NCBI RefSeq assembly: GCF_014641715.1 | Contig: NZ_BMIG01000002.1 | Span: 372,001-436,000, forward strand | Reading direction: 5' to 3' | From: Polaromonas eurypsychrophila | GTDB lineage: Bacteria; Pseudomonadota; Gammaproteobacteria; Burkholderiales; Burkholderiaceae_C | Length of the DNA stretch: 64,000 nt | Shown: in pieces, positions 51,450 through 59,857 of the stretch | How positions within the stretch are numbered: the stretch's first letter is position 1 | Layout of the letters: every line of letters starts with the position of its first letter | Program-made: the position numbers and the translations under genes | The notes under the pieces: generated by a model | What the model was told of the DNA's origin: nothing | What the model saw: the letters and a program-made list of their open reading frames with translations, nothing else | Databases searched by the model: none

Positions 51450-51641
51450 TCAGTCGCGCGGTTCGGACCAGAGTTTGCCGCCAGTGGCCCAGTTCTCGCG
51501 TTTGATGTCGGTGATGATGACATCGACCGATTCAGGCTTGACGGCCAGCACCTCGACACTGACGCGGGTCAGTTCGGCGACCAGCTTTTTCTTCTGTTCA
51601 AGCGTGCGGCCTTCCATCATTTCGACGTGGTAGGTGGGCAT
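51450..51641 (-). CDS. 4-oxalocrotonate tautomerase family protein
   Basis: 63 residues. MPTYHVEMMEGRTLEQKKKLVAELTRVSVEVLAVKPESVDVIITD: Pro1 (after Met removal) is the catalytic base, and the length and the later basic residues fit the 4-OT family. It may isomerise a 2-hydroxymuconate-type product, though it lies away from the aromatic cluster at 29-35 kb. AGGAG-type site (AAGGAGT) upstream. First of a unit with the DHA2 pump. Confidence 0.88.
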   Translation of the reverse strand: MPTYHVEMMEGRTLEQKKKLVAELTRVSVEVLAVKPESVDVIITDIKRENWATGGKLWSEPRD

Positions 51642-51806
51642 GGGACTCCTTGGGTTGGTTCAATCAGGCCCCACATGATAGAAGCCCGGCTGGCGGCACG
51701 TTTTTTCTGTCAGTAAAGTCTGACACCCGGACAAGGCAAGTCGGCGCAGGGCGCGTTTGCAAACGTGGCAAACTTTGAAGCCGTGCCTTGAGACCGAGAG
51801 TAATCA

Positions 51807-53156
51807 TTGTCCAACACCACCGATACGCCGCCCGCCCCGGCCGCCTACGATTTGCCGAGCCTGGCGGGCCGCGCGTACCGCTGTCAGTGCGGCTGCCCGG
51901 TGTTCTTCCGCAACAGCACCTGCCTGGCCTGCGGCACGCCCTTGGGTTACGACACTGTCCAGGCGAGCCTGCTGCCCTTGATGCCCGGTCAGGACTCCGA
52001 CACCTGGGTGGCGTGGCAGGCAGAAGGCAGCTCAGACACCACGACCGGCAATGCGCCGACCCCGGCCTATTTGCGCTGCACCAACCTGCAGAGCCCGGCC
52101 GCCTGCAACTGGCTGGTGCCGGTCGGTGAAGGCCAGCCGCAGGTGCTGCTGTGCCGCGCCTGCCGGCTCAACCGCACCATTCCAGACCTCAACGACCCCG
52201 AGCACCCCGACAACGGAGAACTTTGGGGCCGGGTCGAACTGGCCAAGCGACGGCTGGTTTCGGCGCTGCTGGCGCTCGGTTTGCCGCTGTCCTCGCGTGT
52301 CAGTGAAGACCCGGAAGGCGGATTGATGTTCGACTTTTTGCGCTCGCCGGACTACGGGCCGCACATCATGACCGGGCACAACACCGGCCTGATCACACTG
52401 AACCTCAACGAGGCCGATGACGCCACGCGCGAGGCGGTGCGCAAGGCCATGCACGAGCCTTACCGCACGCTGCTGGGTCACCTGCGTCACGAGGTCGGTC
52501 ACTACTACTGGGACCGCCTGATCGCCGGCACCGACTGGCTCCCGGGCTTTCGTGAACTGTTCGGCGATGAAACCCAGGACTACGCGGCCAGCCTGCAGAC
52601 CAATTATGCGCAAGGTCCGCGCCCCGACTGGGCGCTGCGTTACGTCAGCGCCTATGCCAGCGTTCACCCGTGGGAAGACTGGGCCGAATGCTGGGCGCAT
52701 TACCTGCATATCCGCGACACCGTGGACACGGCACTGAGTTTTGGCCTGGCCACCGACACCGCGCAACTGGAATTCACGCCGTTCACCCTTGACGCGCTGT
52801 ACCAGCCGGAACATCCGGATGCGGAGCGCTTCCTGGCTTTTTTGAACTGCTGGACCCGCTTGACCATGTTGCTCAACGAGATGTCGCGCGCCATGGGGCA
52901 GCCCGACTTCTACCCCTTTGTGCTGCCGCACGGGGTGGTGGCCAAGCTTCAGTTCATCCACCTGGTGGTGAGTGCCGTCAACGACGCGCCTGGGCTTTCC
53001 GGTGAAGACTCGCAAGACCAGGGTCAAGGGCCGCCGCCCACGGTCGACCACAGCAACACCCATAGCGGCGACATCGGCCGGGAGCAGGAAGAAACCCAGT
53101 TTCAGGCCCAGCGTTTTGACCCGCAGCAGCAGGTGCAGGGCCAGAACAACTTTTAA
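51807..53156 (+). CDS. Zinc-binding metallopeptidase-like protein (Peptidase_Mx type)
   Basis: 449 residues from a TTG start at 51807. An N-terminal zinc ribbon (YRCQCGCPVFFRNSTCLACGTPLGYD, and CTNLQ...LLCRACRLN) is followed by the peptidase-like domain with LGHLRHEVGHYYWDRLI, an HExxH motif (His-Glu-Val-Gly-His), then LFGDETQDYAASL and HPWEDWAECWAHYLHI, which could give further ligands. The C-terminal tail is Gln-rich (about 400-449). Family function unknown. No signal peptide, so cytoplasmic. Confidence 0.8.
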   Translation: MSNTTDTPPAPAAYDLPSLAGRAYRCQCGCPVFFRNSTCLACGTPLGYDTVQASLLPLMPGQDSDTWVAWQAEGSSDTTTGNAPTPAYLRCTNLQSPAACNWLVPVGEGQPQVLLCRACRLNRTIPDLNDPEHPDNGELWGRVELAKRRLVSALLALGLPLSSRVSEDPEGGLMFDFLRSPDYGPHIMTGHNTGLITLNLNEADDATREAVRKAMHEPYRTLLGHLRHEVGHYYWDRLIAGTDWLPGFRELFGDETQDYAASLQTNYAQGPRPDWALRYVSAYASVHPWEDWAECWAHYLHIRDTVDTALSFGLATDTAQLEFTPFTLDALYQPEHPDAERFLAFLNCWTRLTMLLNEMSRAMGQPDFYPFVLPHGVVAKLQFIHLVVSAVNDAPGLSGEDSQDQGQGPPPTVDHSNTHSGDIGREQEETQFQAQRFDPQQQVQGQNNF

Positions 53157-53183
53157 CCGGCTTCAGGCTGTGCGCCGCGCGAC

Positions 53184-53996
53184 TCAGGCGGTGTTCGGCT
53201 CCAGTTTTTTCATCTGCCAGGCGATCCGTACCAGCTCGCTCCTGAGCTGCATGCGTGCCTCGGCATCCAGTCCGGACAGGCTGCTCGGCAGGCTCATGCG
53301 GCGTGGCGAAATGGCGGGGCCCCTGGACGCAAACACGATGCTGTTGCTTCTTTCCACGGCCATCACTTCGACTGCGTTGCCGCTGAAGCTGCGGCTGATG
53401 CGGCCCACCTGCAAGGGGTAGTCGGAGTGGTCGCAGTGCAGATTGACCACCAGCACACCATCGGCCGCGAGGGCCGCAAAACAGTCGTCGTAAAAGCACT
53501 GTGAACACAGCGCCGCCGGCTGGCCCTGGTGGTCGAAACCGTCCACCAGCAGCACATCGAAACCGGGCGCCTCCTGCTGCAGGTACAGCGCCCCGTCGGC
53601 GGCGATCACCTGGAAGCGATCGTCGTCCTCGGGCACCTTGAACTCGCGGCGCAAGGCGATCACATGCGGGTTGATCTCCAGCACCGTCATCCGGCTGGCC
53701 GGCAATTGCCGGTGGCAGAACTTGGCCAGCGAACCGCCGCCCAGGCCGATCATGCCGATGTGAACCGGCGCCGGCCTGAACAGCAGGAAACCCATCATGG
53801 TGCGGGTGTAGTCGAGGTCCAGGTAGCCCGGTCGGCGCAGCAGCATGCGGCTTTGCAACTCGCCCAGCGTGAAATGCAGCGATTTGCCGGCGCCGTCCTC
53901 GCGCACAAAAGGCTTGACGTGTTGCAGCGAGAGGAAGTCGCCGCCGGCGGGGGTCCGTGTGTCCGTCATGGTGGGCATGGCAGGCAGCGGGGTCAC
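53184..53996 (-). CDS. Spermidine-synthase-like SAM/dcSAM-binding protein
   Basis: 270 residues. The Rossmann core shows HIGMIGLGGGSLAKFCH (motif I), MTVLEINPHVIALRREF, VIAADGALYLQQ and FDVLLVDGFDHQGQP, as in the spermidine synthase family. The usual N-terminal beta-hairpin tetramerisation domain is replaced by a short segment. Substrate not known; many such stand-alone genes are not polyamine enzymes. The GTG start overlaps the DUF1275 stop (GTGA); an ATG at 53969 is an alternative. It is convergent with the peptidase gene. Confidence 0.75.
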   Translation of the reverse strand: MTPLPAMPTMTDTRTPAGGDFLSLQHVKPFVREDGAGKSLHFTLGELQSRMLLRRPGYLDLDYTRTMMGFLLFRPAPVHIGMIGLGGGSLAKFCHRQLPASRMTVLEINPHVIALRREFKVPEDDDRFQVIAADGALYLQQEAPGFDVLLVDGFDHQGQPAALCSQCFYDDCFAALAADGVLVVNLHCDHSDYPLQVGRISRSFSGNAVEVMAVERSNSIVFASRGPAISPRRMSLPSSLSGLDAEARMQLRSELVRIAWQMKKLEPNTA

Positions 53997-54748
53997 CGGA
54001 CCGGCGCCAGCCTGCGCAGGTCGATCACGATCGCTGGCAAAGCCATGGCCACCAGCAGCAAGGCAATCGGCAGCGTGGCGCTGAAGCCCATCGCCTTGAA
54101 GGCCAGCGCGCCGGCGATACCACCGGAAAAAAACAGGCCGAGCAGGCTGGCGTGAGTGAACAGTTTGTCGGTATTGGCCCGCACGAACTGGATGTCGTTG
54201 GCTTTTTTGGAGTGGTTCCAGTAAATCAGGCGGCCCAGCTCAATGCCCAGGTCGGTGATGACGCCAGTCATGTGCGTGGTGCGGATCTCGGCATTGGAGA
54301 TTTTGGTGACGATGGCGTTTTGCAGGCCCATGATGAAACACAGGAGCAGCACGGCGGTGGGTACCAGCAGGCTGGTGAAGGACGTCAGGTTGGCCCCGAC
54401 CAGGCCGAACACCAGCAGCAACACGGCCTCCAGAAGCAAGGCCAGCGCGTATTTGCTACGCAGCGCATGGCGCCGCGCCCAGCTGATCAGCAAGGTGGTG
54501 GTGATGGCGCCGGCGACAAATGCGGCCAGCGAGATCAGACCGGCGAGTGCCAGACCGATGCTGCCCAGCACCAGGTCATCGGCCACCGACGAGACGATGC
54601 CGGTCATGTGCGAGGTGTAGCGGTGCACCGCCAGAAAGCCGCCGGCATTGATGGCGCCAGCGACAAAGGCCAGAATGCCGCCGAACTGCCGGTTGCTGCG
54701 ACGAGTGCGCTCCCGTGCGGTGAGCTGGAGCAAAAAGGTGAAGAGCAT
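53993..54748 (-). CDS. YoaK/DUF1275 family membrane protein
   Basis: 251 residues from the ATG at 54748 (MLFTFLLQLTARERTRRSNRQFGGILAFVAGAINAGGFLAVHRYTSHMTGIVSSVADDL). The AGxINAGGFL and TSHMTG blocks and LCFIMGLQNAIVTKISNAEIRTTHMTGVITDLGIELGR are the family signature; about six membrane helices. Function unknown. It precedes and overlaps the spermidine-synthase-like gene by GTGA. Confidence 0.88.
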   Translation of the reverse strand: MLFTFLLQLTARERTRRSNRQFGGILAFVAGAINAGGFLAVHRYTSHMTGIVSSVADDLVLGSIGLALAGLISLAAFVAGAITTTLLISWARRHALRSKYALALLLEAVLLLVFGLVGANLTSFTSLLVPTAVLLLCFIMGLQNAIVTKISNAEIRTTHMTGVITDLGIELGRLIYWNHSKKANDIQFVRANTDKLFTHASLLGLFFSGGIAGALAFKAMGFSATLPIALLLVAMALPAIVIDLRRLAPVR

Positions 54749-55196
54749 GGCGAAGATCCCATTATCGGCTTGTGAGTCTGGTCGCAGGCAGGCCCTGGCT
54801 GTGCTGGATTCGGTGCTGGCACGACACGAATGTGGCAAACAAGAGAAAAACCAGCCTCTCGCCCATGCTGGACGGGCGCAAGTTGCTATTGAATTTATAG
54901 CAATTTCTGCCGACCAAAGGGGCGCCAGATGGCTGTACCCGCGAAGGTCTATAGCGAAGCGTTGCTTGTATCCGCTGGCGCCACTTCCCTGATCCGCTTT
55001 TCGCAGCTGCGTTTGATCCGGGGTAGGGCTGACAACCCAGAACAGGGGGCGGCAGATGCTGGCCCAGTTCAACTGGGGGCCGGGCGTCCTGCCAGCAGCG
55101 TCTGGAGTGCAGGTCTACCTACTGCCTTCGCGCAGGCCGTGCAGCGATAGCAGAGCTGGAACTGGACCTGATGTTGGCCAGTGTCTGGCGGCAGCC
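54749..55196. other. 448-bp gene-free stretch with one repeat copy
   Basis: Between DUF1275 and the Crp/Fnr gene. The left end holds repeat copy 11 (54849-54903). The rest has short open frames on both strands with no coherent protein, no RNA gene and no operator that I can recognise. Confidence 0.5.
54849..54903. repeat. Dispersed intergenic repeat, copy 11
   Basis: CCAGCCTCTCGCCCATGCTG then TTGCTAT-TGAATTT-ATAGCAA, a perfect 7-bp hairpin; the clearest stem among the copies. Confidence 0.65.
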
Positions 55197-55997
55197 TCAA
55201 AGTAAAGCTTTTCCAGCGTCCTGTGCTGACATCTGACCGTTGATCTCGCGGGGCTGACGAAGCGTGCGCTCGTAGACCGCGAGGTCGCTCCGGTAACAAG
55301 CACAGGCGACTTGCTCCAGCGCTGCAGCATCCATCAGCATGACATAGCCCCGGGTGTAGCTGATGAGCCCGTGCCTTTGCAGCGATCGCGCGGACTGGGA
55401 AATACTCTCGCGGCGGACGCCGAGCATGCGGGCGAGAACTTCATGCGTCAGGAACAGCTCATTGGCATGAGCCCGGTCTCTCGTCATTAGTAGCCAGCGC
55501 GCAAGGCGTTGTTCGACCGTATGAGAATTTTTGCACGCCACCTGTTGCGCGAGGTGGCTCATGCGCACATCAATGTAGCGGTTAAGAACAATGCGCAAAC
55601 AGGAATCTCCCGCAAGAAGTTTTTGCAGCGATCGACGGTGAATTTTGAAAGATCTTCCTGCACCCTGAACCACACTTGTAAACGCGCAGTCCCTTACGCC
55701 CAATACCAGCGAAGTGTTGACCATGCCCTCATTGCCGATCAGGCCAATTTCCAGACCATCAGCGCTATTTCCGGGCAAAAGCGTCGCTACAACGCTGTCC
55801 ACAGGAAAGTACGCGTGGTCAGAATTTTCGCCAGACCGGGTCAAGACGGTTTGAACCTTCAGTTCAATCATTTCACTGTGTTCAAGAAAAATCGCACGAT
55901 CGTCCGCCGGCATCAGTGCAATCAGGCGATTGGCTAGCGACAGATCCTTTTGCAGCGGCAAGTGAACTGACGTAAACGGTGGGTTGGGGGCGGTCAC
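55197..55997 (-). CDS. Crp/Fnr family transcriptional regulator
   Basis: 266 residues. The cyclic-nucleotide-binding-like beta roll (about 30-150) contains VLTRSGENSDHAYFPVDSVVATLLPGNS and IGLIGNEGMVNTSLVLG; the Crp-type HTH is RMLGVRRESISQSARSLQRHGLISYTRGYVMLMD. No iron-sulfur cysteines of Fnr type are visible at the N-terminus, so the effector is unclear. Flanked by gene-poor DNA; its target genes are unknown. Confidence 0.9.
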   Translation of the reverse strand: MTAPNPPFTSVHLPLQKDLSLANRLIALMPADDRAIFLEHSEMIELKVQTVLTRSGENSDHAYFPVDSVVATLLPGNSADGLEIGLIGNEGMVNTSLVLGVRDCAFTSVVQGAGRSFKIHRRSLQKLLAGDSCLRIVLNRYIDVRMSHLAQQVACKNSHTVEQRLARWLLMTRDRAHANELFLTHEVLARMLGVRRESISQSARSLQRHGLISYTRGYVMLMDAAALEQVACACYRSDLAVYERTLRQPREINGQMSAQDAGKALL

Positions 55998-56045
55998 CCG
56001 GAGTTCCGGACGATGAGCCAGGCGGCTGATCTTGCGATGCGCGCT

Positions 56046-56480
56046 TCAGGACACAGGCACCGTTACTGTCGCAGATGTTGTGCGTGAAGGTTTCCCTGGC
56101 GCACCGGGCTTCAAATCAAAATTCCTGCCATCCGCACTTTGGCAGCGTCCGCTGACGCGGGGAAAACCGGAGTCCAATTGACACTGCAACACCTTTGCGC
56201 TGGTGGCAAACAGAAAGGCACGGCCCCAATTGCCGACCTGGGCGTCGCCGGGCGCTGGACTGCCTTTCTGTGGGTTGGCTGCGTAGTTGCCTCGGTACAC
56301 CAAGCCATCAATGTTGACTGAGATAGCCTGGTTCTTGATGGCGTATTCACCCTGATAATTGCGGCCCTCGGTAGTGAATACTGCAGCGCCAGACTGCGGT
56401 GCCGACACGGCCAAACTCGCAAGGCCCCACGGCGAGGCGAAGACCATCGCATTCAGCATGGATAGAAGAAATTTGTTCAT
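56046..56480 (-). CDS. Exported hypothetical protein
   Basis: 144 residues with a Sec signal (MNKFLLSMLNAMVFASPWGLASLAVSA). The mature part, TTEGRNYQGEYAIKNQAISVNIDGLVYRGNYA, looks like small beta-rich repeats; one cysteine pair (LQCQLDSG and GRCQSADG). No family recognised. It lies left of the AT-rich promoter region that carries the GacA-box-like palindromes and reads away from it. Confidence 0.65.
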   Translation of the reverse strand: MNKFLLSMLNAMVFASPWGLASLAVSAPQSGAAVFTTEGRNYQGEYAIKNQAISVNIDGLVYRGNYAANPQKGSPAPGDAQVGNWGRAFLFATSAKVLQCQLDSGFPRVSGRCQSADGRNFDLKPGAPGKPSRTTSATVTVPVS

Positions 56481-56839
56481 GGATTTTTACTTTATGGAGT
56501 GACGGGGCGGACGGATGGTCGTTCCATGCCGACATCTATCAATGCTCCGGGTTCTGCCGTGTGAAGCGCCTCGGTCAAAGGGCTGTCAGCGTGTCGGAAA
56601 GCGCCCACACCCGCGGTCCCAGTTCGGTCCTCAAAAGTAGCTGTTGGCATTTGATGCGCCGAATCAGTAAGCAACCGTCACAGTTGGTAAATCCGTGTTT
56701 CGCAAGTCCGACAAAAGGTTACATAAAAGCCAGTCATCGGCACATTTTCCCGCCCTTTTTCTGTTGCGCTGAGGCGTTTTCGGTTTTTTGTCCAGCGACT
56801 CAGGCCAATCCGTTCCGCACGTTTTAGGACCTGCTGACG

Positions 56840-56857
56840 TGTAAGAACAGTCCTACG
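56840..56857. promoter_or_regulatory. GacA-box-like palindrome 1
   Basis: TGTAAG-AACAGT-CCTACG; left half is the exact TGTAAG of the GacA box. Part of a 763-bp intergenic, AT-rich stretch (56481-57243). Confidence 0.5.
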
Positions 56858-56893
56858 TCTAGGAAATTCAAGAAAAATTGCTAGCCTAAATTT

Positions 56894-56911
56894 TGTAGGC
56901 AAAGACCTACA
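56894..56911. promoter_or_regulatory. GacA-box-like palindrome 2
   Basis: TGTAGG-CAAAGA-CCTACA, perfect 6-bp arms, 54 bp after palindrome 1. Confidence 0.55.
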
Positions 56912-56948
56912 GAATTACTCGACAGATCGGAGATATTTTTTGGGGGCG

Positions 56949-56967
56949 AAGAGTTTTAGTAACTCTT
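56949..56967. other. Short hairpin in the intergenic region
   Basis: AAGAGTT-TTAGT-AACTCTT followed by AAAAAG; a perfect 7-bp stem. On the minus strand it is followed only by a short T-run, so terminator function is doubtful. Confidence 0.4.
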
Positions 56968-56990
56968 AAAAAGACTCAAATTTGCAAGAA

Positions 56991-57018
56991 AAAAGCGTAG
57001 GACAATTCCTACGCTTTT
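56991..57018. promoter_or_regulatory. GacA-box-like palindrome 3 (long)
   Basis: A 12-bp perfect arm on each side of CAAT: AAAAGCGTAGGA / TCCTACGCTTTT. The core CGTAGG-ACAATT-CCTACG has the same spacing as its neighbours. The A-run before and T-run after the stem also fit a bidirectional terminator, an alternative reading. Confidence 0.6.
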
Positions 57019-57050
57019 GCCACGAAATTGGCGGCATATCCTCTACGCTT

Positions 57051-57068
57051 TGTAGTCCAAGTCCTACA
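57051..57068. promoter_or_regulatory. GacA-box-like palindrome 4
   Basis: TGTAGT-CCAAGT-CCTACA, 5 of 6 paired, 55 bp after the core of palindrome 3 and 176 bp before the ATG at 57244. Confidence 0.5.
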
Positions 57069-57243
57069 GTAATGTGCGGCAACACACATAACGCCAAGGT
57101 TTTCCGATCAGCGTCACATTAGCGCCATGCCAGCAGACAAGCACTTGACCCGCGTTGACGTACACGGCAACTCATGCGAGTGGTGAACATGGTGTTTTTT
57201 GCTGGACTCAGGTTTTGACGCACTTATATTGCACTGGACTTTT

Positions 57244-58338
57244 ATGCATAGACGAAATTTTTTTCTTGGAACTGCTGCGCTTAGCGCGACTCTATTGGGC
57301 GGCATGCGCCCCAGTCTTGCCCAAACCGTAGATGCCTGTGTTCCTGCACCCCCTGCAGGGGGGATCAACGCGGTCGCGGAAATCAAGGCGCTGCGAATTC
57401 CTACAGGCCCCTATGCCGGCGCGTACGAAATTGCGCCGAATGGACTTTCCAACTGGTACTTCTCGAATCTCGGATTGATCGCCATCGTCCAATATCTTGA
57501 TGCGCCCGACCTCGACAAGTACATCCGAACCTACCTGGACCTGTACATCAGCAAGCTCGAACCGGATGTGTCCATCAAGGATGTGCATTTTCCGTTTGGC
57601 CGCGCCAACACCAGCAGCTTCACGCTGGCAATGGCCGACTCGGATGACTCCTACGCCGCAACGACATTGACCCTGGCGGTGCGCTACCTGCGGGCCAGCC
57701 AGAACTGGGCCTGGTGGGACAAGAACAAAACCAGACTCAAGGACATGGCTTACCGAAATATTGCCCTTGCGGTGAAACCCAATGGCTTGACAAGTGTTTT
57801 TCAGGCCCCCCGCAATCAGACCAACAACGCAGGGTATTTGATGGACAACTCCGAGGTCTATCGCGGCCTGCGAGACTTTGCTGCCATGCTCAGGGAGCGT
57901 GGGGACACGGGCGATGCGGCCTACTACGACTTGTTTGCGAAAAACATCGCCACCGCAATGGCAACTCTTTTCAGCCCTGCGGCCAATGCTTTTCGCATGG
58001 CTGATCTGTCCATCCAGACCGAGACTTCGTTCTACCCAGGAACCACCTGTCAGGTGTTCCCCCAAGTGTTTGGTGTGACGGAGTGCGCACCTTACTACGA
58101 TCGCGCATGGAACTTCCTGGCAGTCAATTCGCCGGGTTGGGAAGCGGGCAAGCTTGACCCCTATCCATTTGCTGTTTTGGGGCTGGCTGCGGCGAAGCGC
58201 GGCCTGACGACCGTTGCCAAAGCGCAGCAGGCCTCGATTGAAAAAACATTCACCACCAACCGTCCGATGATCACCATCAACGAGCTTGGCTTTTATCAGC
58301 GAACCAAAAGCGTTCTTTCAGGACGGACCGACGTCTAG
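57244..58338 (+). CDS. Tat-exported (alpha/alpha)6-like hypothetical protein
   Basis: 364 residues from the ATG at 57244 (MHRRNFFLGTAALSATLLGG, a twin-arginine-type signal). The mature part has the helical-repeat look of six-hairpin glycosidases: SNWYFSNLGLIAIVQYLDAPDLDKYIRTYLDLYISK, DSDDSYAATTLTLAVRYLRAS, LMDNSEVYRGLRDFAAMLRERGD and YDRAWNFLAVNSPGWEAGK. A carbohydrate-active role is inference; no catalytic acid pair can be named. It follows the palindrome-rich region and may be controlled from it. Codon use is less GC-rich at the 5' end. Confidence 0.65.
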   Translation: MHRRNFFLGTAALSATLLGGMRPSLAQTVDACVPAPPAGGINAVAEIKALRIPTGPYAGAYEIAPNGLSNWYFSNLGLIAIVQYLDAPDLDKYIRTYLDLYISKLEPDVSIKDVHFPFGRANTSSFTLAMADSDDSYAATTLTLAVRYLRASQNWAWWDKNKTRLKDMAYRNIALAVKPNGLTSVFQAPRNQTNNAGYLMDNSEVYRGLRDFAAMLRERGDTGDAAYYDLFAKNIATAMATLFSPAANAFRMADLSIQTETSFYPGTTCQVFPQVFGVTECAPYYDRAWNFLAVNSPGWEAGKLDPYPFAVLGLAAAKRGLTTVAKAQQASIEKTFTTNRPMITINELGFYQRTKSVLSGRTDV

Positions 58339-58353
58339 CGGCAGACGGCACTG

Positions 58354-58386
58354 ACTTCCGGGGCAAAAAATCACGCCCCGGAAAGT
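58354..58386. terminator. Inverted repeat after the Tat-exported gene
   Basis: ACTTCCGGGGC, 10-base loop region, GCCCCGGAAAGT; near-perfect 10-bp stem 16 bp after the stop of the previous gene. No T-run on the plus strand, so it is a hairpin of uncertain termination strength. Confidence 0.5.
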
Positions 58387-58393
58387 CAAAAAA

Positions 58394-58421
58394 GCCCCGG
58401 GCATTATTAATGTGCCGGGGC
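58394..58421 (-). terminator. Terminator for minus-strand transcription
   Basis: Read on the minus strand: GCCCCGGCAC loop GTGCCCGGGGC-like stem followed by TTTTTT. It is a good Rho-independent terminator for a minus-strand transcript ending here, and overlaps the stop of the small ORF at 58407-58628. Confidence 0.65.
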
Positions 58422-58628
58422 AGACTGCCATCCATTGACGCTGGCGGCGCCATCTTTGGCCACCAGATGGCGCTGCGTTTCGTCTGGGCATTGCCGGTTC
58501 GTGTTGTCAATGCGGGTTCGAGCGAGCGCGAGCAGAAAGCCAATCGGGATAAACGGCGACGACGCACGACGCCGCCTGAAGTTCGAAGACGCGCTTTTCT
58601 GCTCAATAGTTTCGGGCTTCAGTACCAC
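58407..58628 (-). CDS. Possible small protein ending in the terminator
   Basis: 73 codons from a GTG. Basic N-terminal half (NFRRRRASSPFIP), one moderately hydrophobic segment (IGFLLALA) and a polar end. Its stop lies inside the minus-strand terminator at 58394-58421, which is the main reason to take it seriously. No family recognised, weak ribosome-binding site. The rest of the 58339-58821 gap shows no other gene. Confidence 0.35.
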   Translation of the reverse strand: MVLKPETIEQKSASSNFRRRRASSPFIPIGFLLALARTRIDNTNRQCPDETQRHLVAKDGAASVNGWQSAPAH

Positions 58629-58821
58629 GCGTTCTCAACGGCGCATTTGCCTACACAAGCACGGGCTCCATTTCCTGTATTTCGCTTGCGCGTCTAACCA
58701 GATGATGCAAATGGGAATGAGATAGTGGCCGGCCGATATTTTTTTCCTTGTCGTATTTTTTTCAACAAGAGTTGTCTGTACGGGCGTTAGCGCGCCCCCT
58801 CAACTCACTCAAGGAATGATC

Positions 58822-59796
58822 ATGCTTGGACATTATTTAACACGAAACCAGGTTGCCGATGTGGTGCAACGCCGCTCCGAACGCCGCGACTTTTTCAAGA
58901 AAAGCAGCGGATTCGCAGCGGGAATTGCTGGCGGCGCCATTTTGACAGCGTGCGGCGGCGGTTCGTCGTCGTCGGTCGCGCAGGCCCCGCCCGGCCCTTC
59001 CGATGCCGACATCTTCAACTTCGCACTCAACCTTGAATATCTCGAAGCGCAATTTTATGCGTTCGCCGCAAATGGCACGGGTTTGCCGGCCTCGCAGTTG
59101 ACTGGTACCGGTACCCAGGGTGCTGTCACGGGCGGTCGCGCGGTGACTTTTGTGGATCCGGTGGTTCGCCAATATGCCAAGGAAATAGCCGGCGACGAAA
59201 TTGCGCACGTGGCTTTTCTGCGCACCACGTTGGGTGCCTCTGCCGTGGCTCAGCCTGCCATTGACATCGGCGGTACCGATCCCAACGGAGCCTTCTCGAC
59301 CGCTGCGCGTACCGCTGGCCTGGTCGGCCCCGGCGTCGCGTTTGATCCCTATGCCAGCGACGAAAACTTTCTGCTGGCCGCGTACATTTTTGAAGACGTC
59401 GGTGTCACCGCTTACAAGGGCGCGTCTCCGCTGATCCAGAACAAGACATTCCTGGAGGCGGCCGCAGGCATTCTTGCCGCCGAGGCTTACCACGCTGGCC
59501 TGATTCGTACCGTGCTGTACGCCAAGGGCGTGGCCACTCCCGCGTTGAGGAGCTCGGCGGACGCCATCTCCAACGCCCGCGACTCCCTTGACAACAGCCA
59601 GGACGTGGACCAAGGCATCAGCCCGATTGGAGACAGCTCAAACATCGTCCCCCTCGACAGCAACGGCCTGGCTTACAGCCGAACCCCTGGCGATGTGCTG
59701 AACATTGTTTACCTCAATTCGGGTGCGGTGTCCCGGGGCGGTTTCTTTCCGGCTGGCGTCAATGGCGCACTGGTGCTCAGTAGCGCGCTTGCCTAA
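58822..59796 (+). CDS. Ferritin-like domain protein with Tat-type signal
   Basis: 324 residues. AAGGA at 58811-58815 gives a 6-base spacing to the ATG at 58822, better than the ATG at 58816. The signal RRDFFKKSSGFAAGIAGGAILTAC has a twin arginine and a lipobox-like LTAC. The ferritin_2-type four-helix domain follows: NFALNLEYLEAQFYAFAANG, YAKEIAGDEIAHVAFLRTTL, YIFEDVGVTAYKGASPL and GILAAEAYHAGLIRTVL, with Glu/His ligands on each helix. Related to desiccation-associated proteins. Followed by a terminator-like hairpin before the ZIP gene. Confidence 0.85.
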   Translation: MLGHYLTRNQVADVVQRRSERRDFFKKSSGFAAGIAGGAILTACGGGSSSSVAQAPPGPSDADIFNFALNLEYLEAQFYAFAANGTGLPASQLTGTGTQGAVTGGRAVTFVDPVVRQYAKEIAGDEIAHVAFLRTTLGASAVAQPAIDIGGTDPNGAFSTAARTAGLVGPGVAFDPYASDENFLLAAYIFEDVGVTAYKGASPLIQNKTFLEAAAGILAAEAYHAGLIRTVLYAKGVATPALRSSADAISNARDSLDNSQDVDQGISPIGDSSNIVPLDSNGLAYSRTPGDVLNIVYLNSGAVSRGGFFPAGVNGALVLSSALA

Positions 59797-59800
59797 AGGG

Positions 59801-59832
59801 GAAGAGGCCTCGCCCGTCGGCGAGGCCACTTC
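59801..59832 (+). terminator. Terminator or attenuator between the ferritin-like and ZIP genes
   Basis: GAAGAGGCCTCGC-CCGTC-GGCGAGGCCACTTC, a strong stem followed by GTTTTGTTTC. It starts 5 bp after the ferritin-like stop and may reduce readthrough into the ZIP gene. Confidence 0.75.
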
Positions 59833-59857
59833 GTTTTGTTTCTTCCGGAGAACAGCC

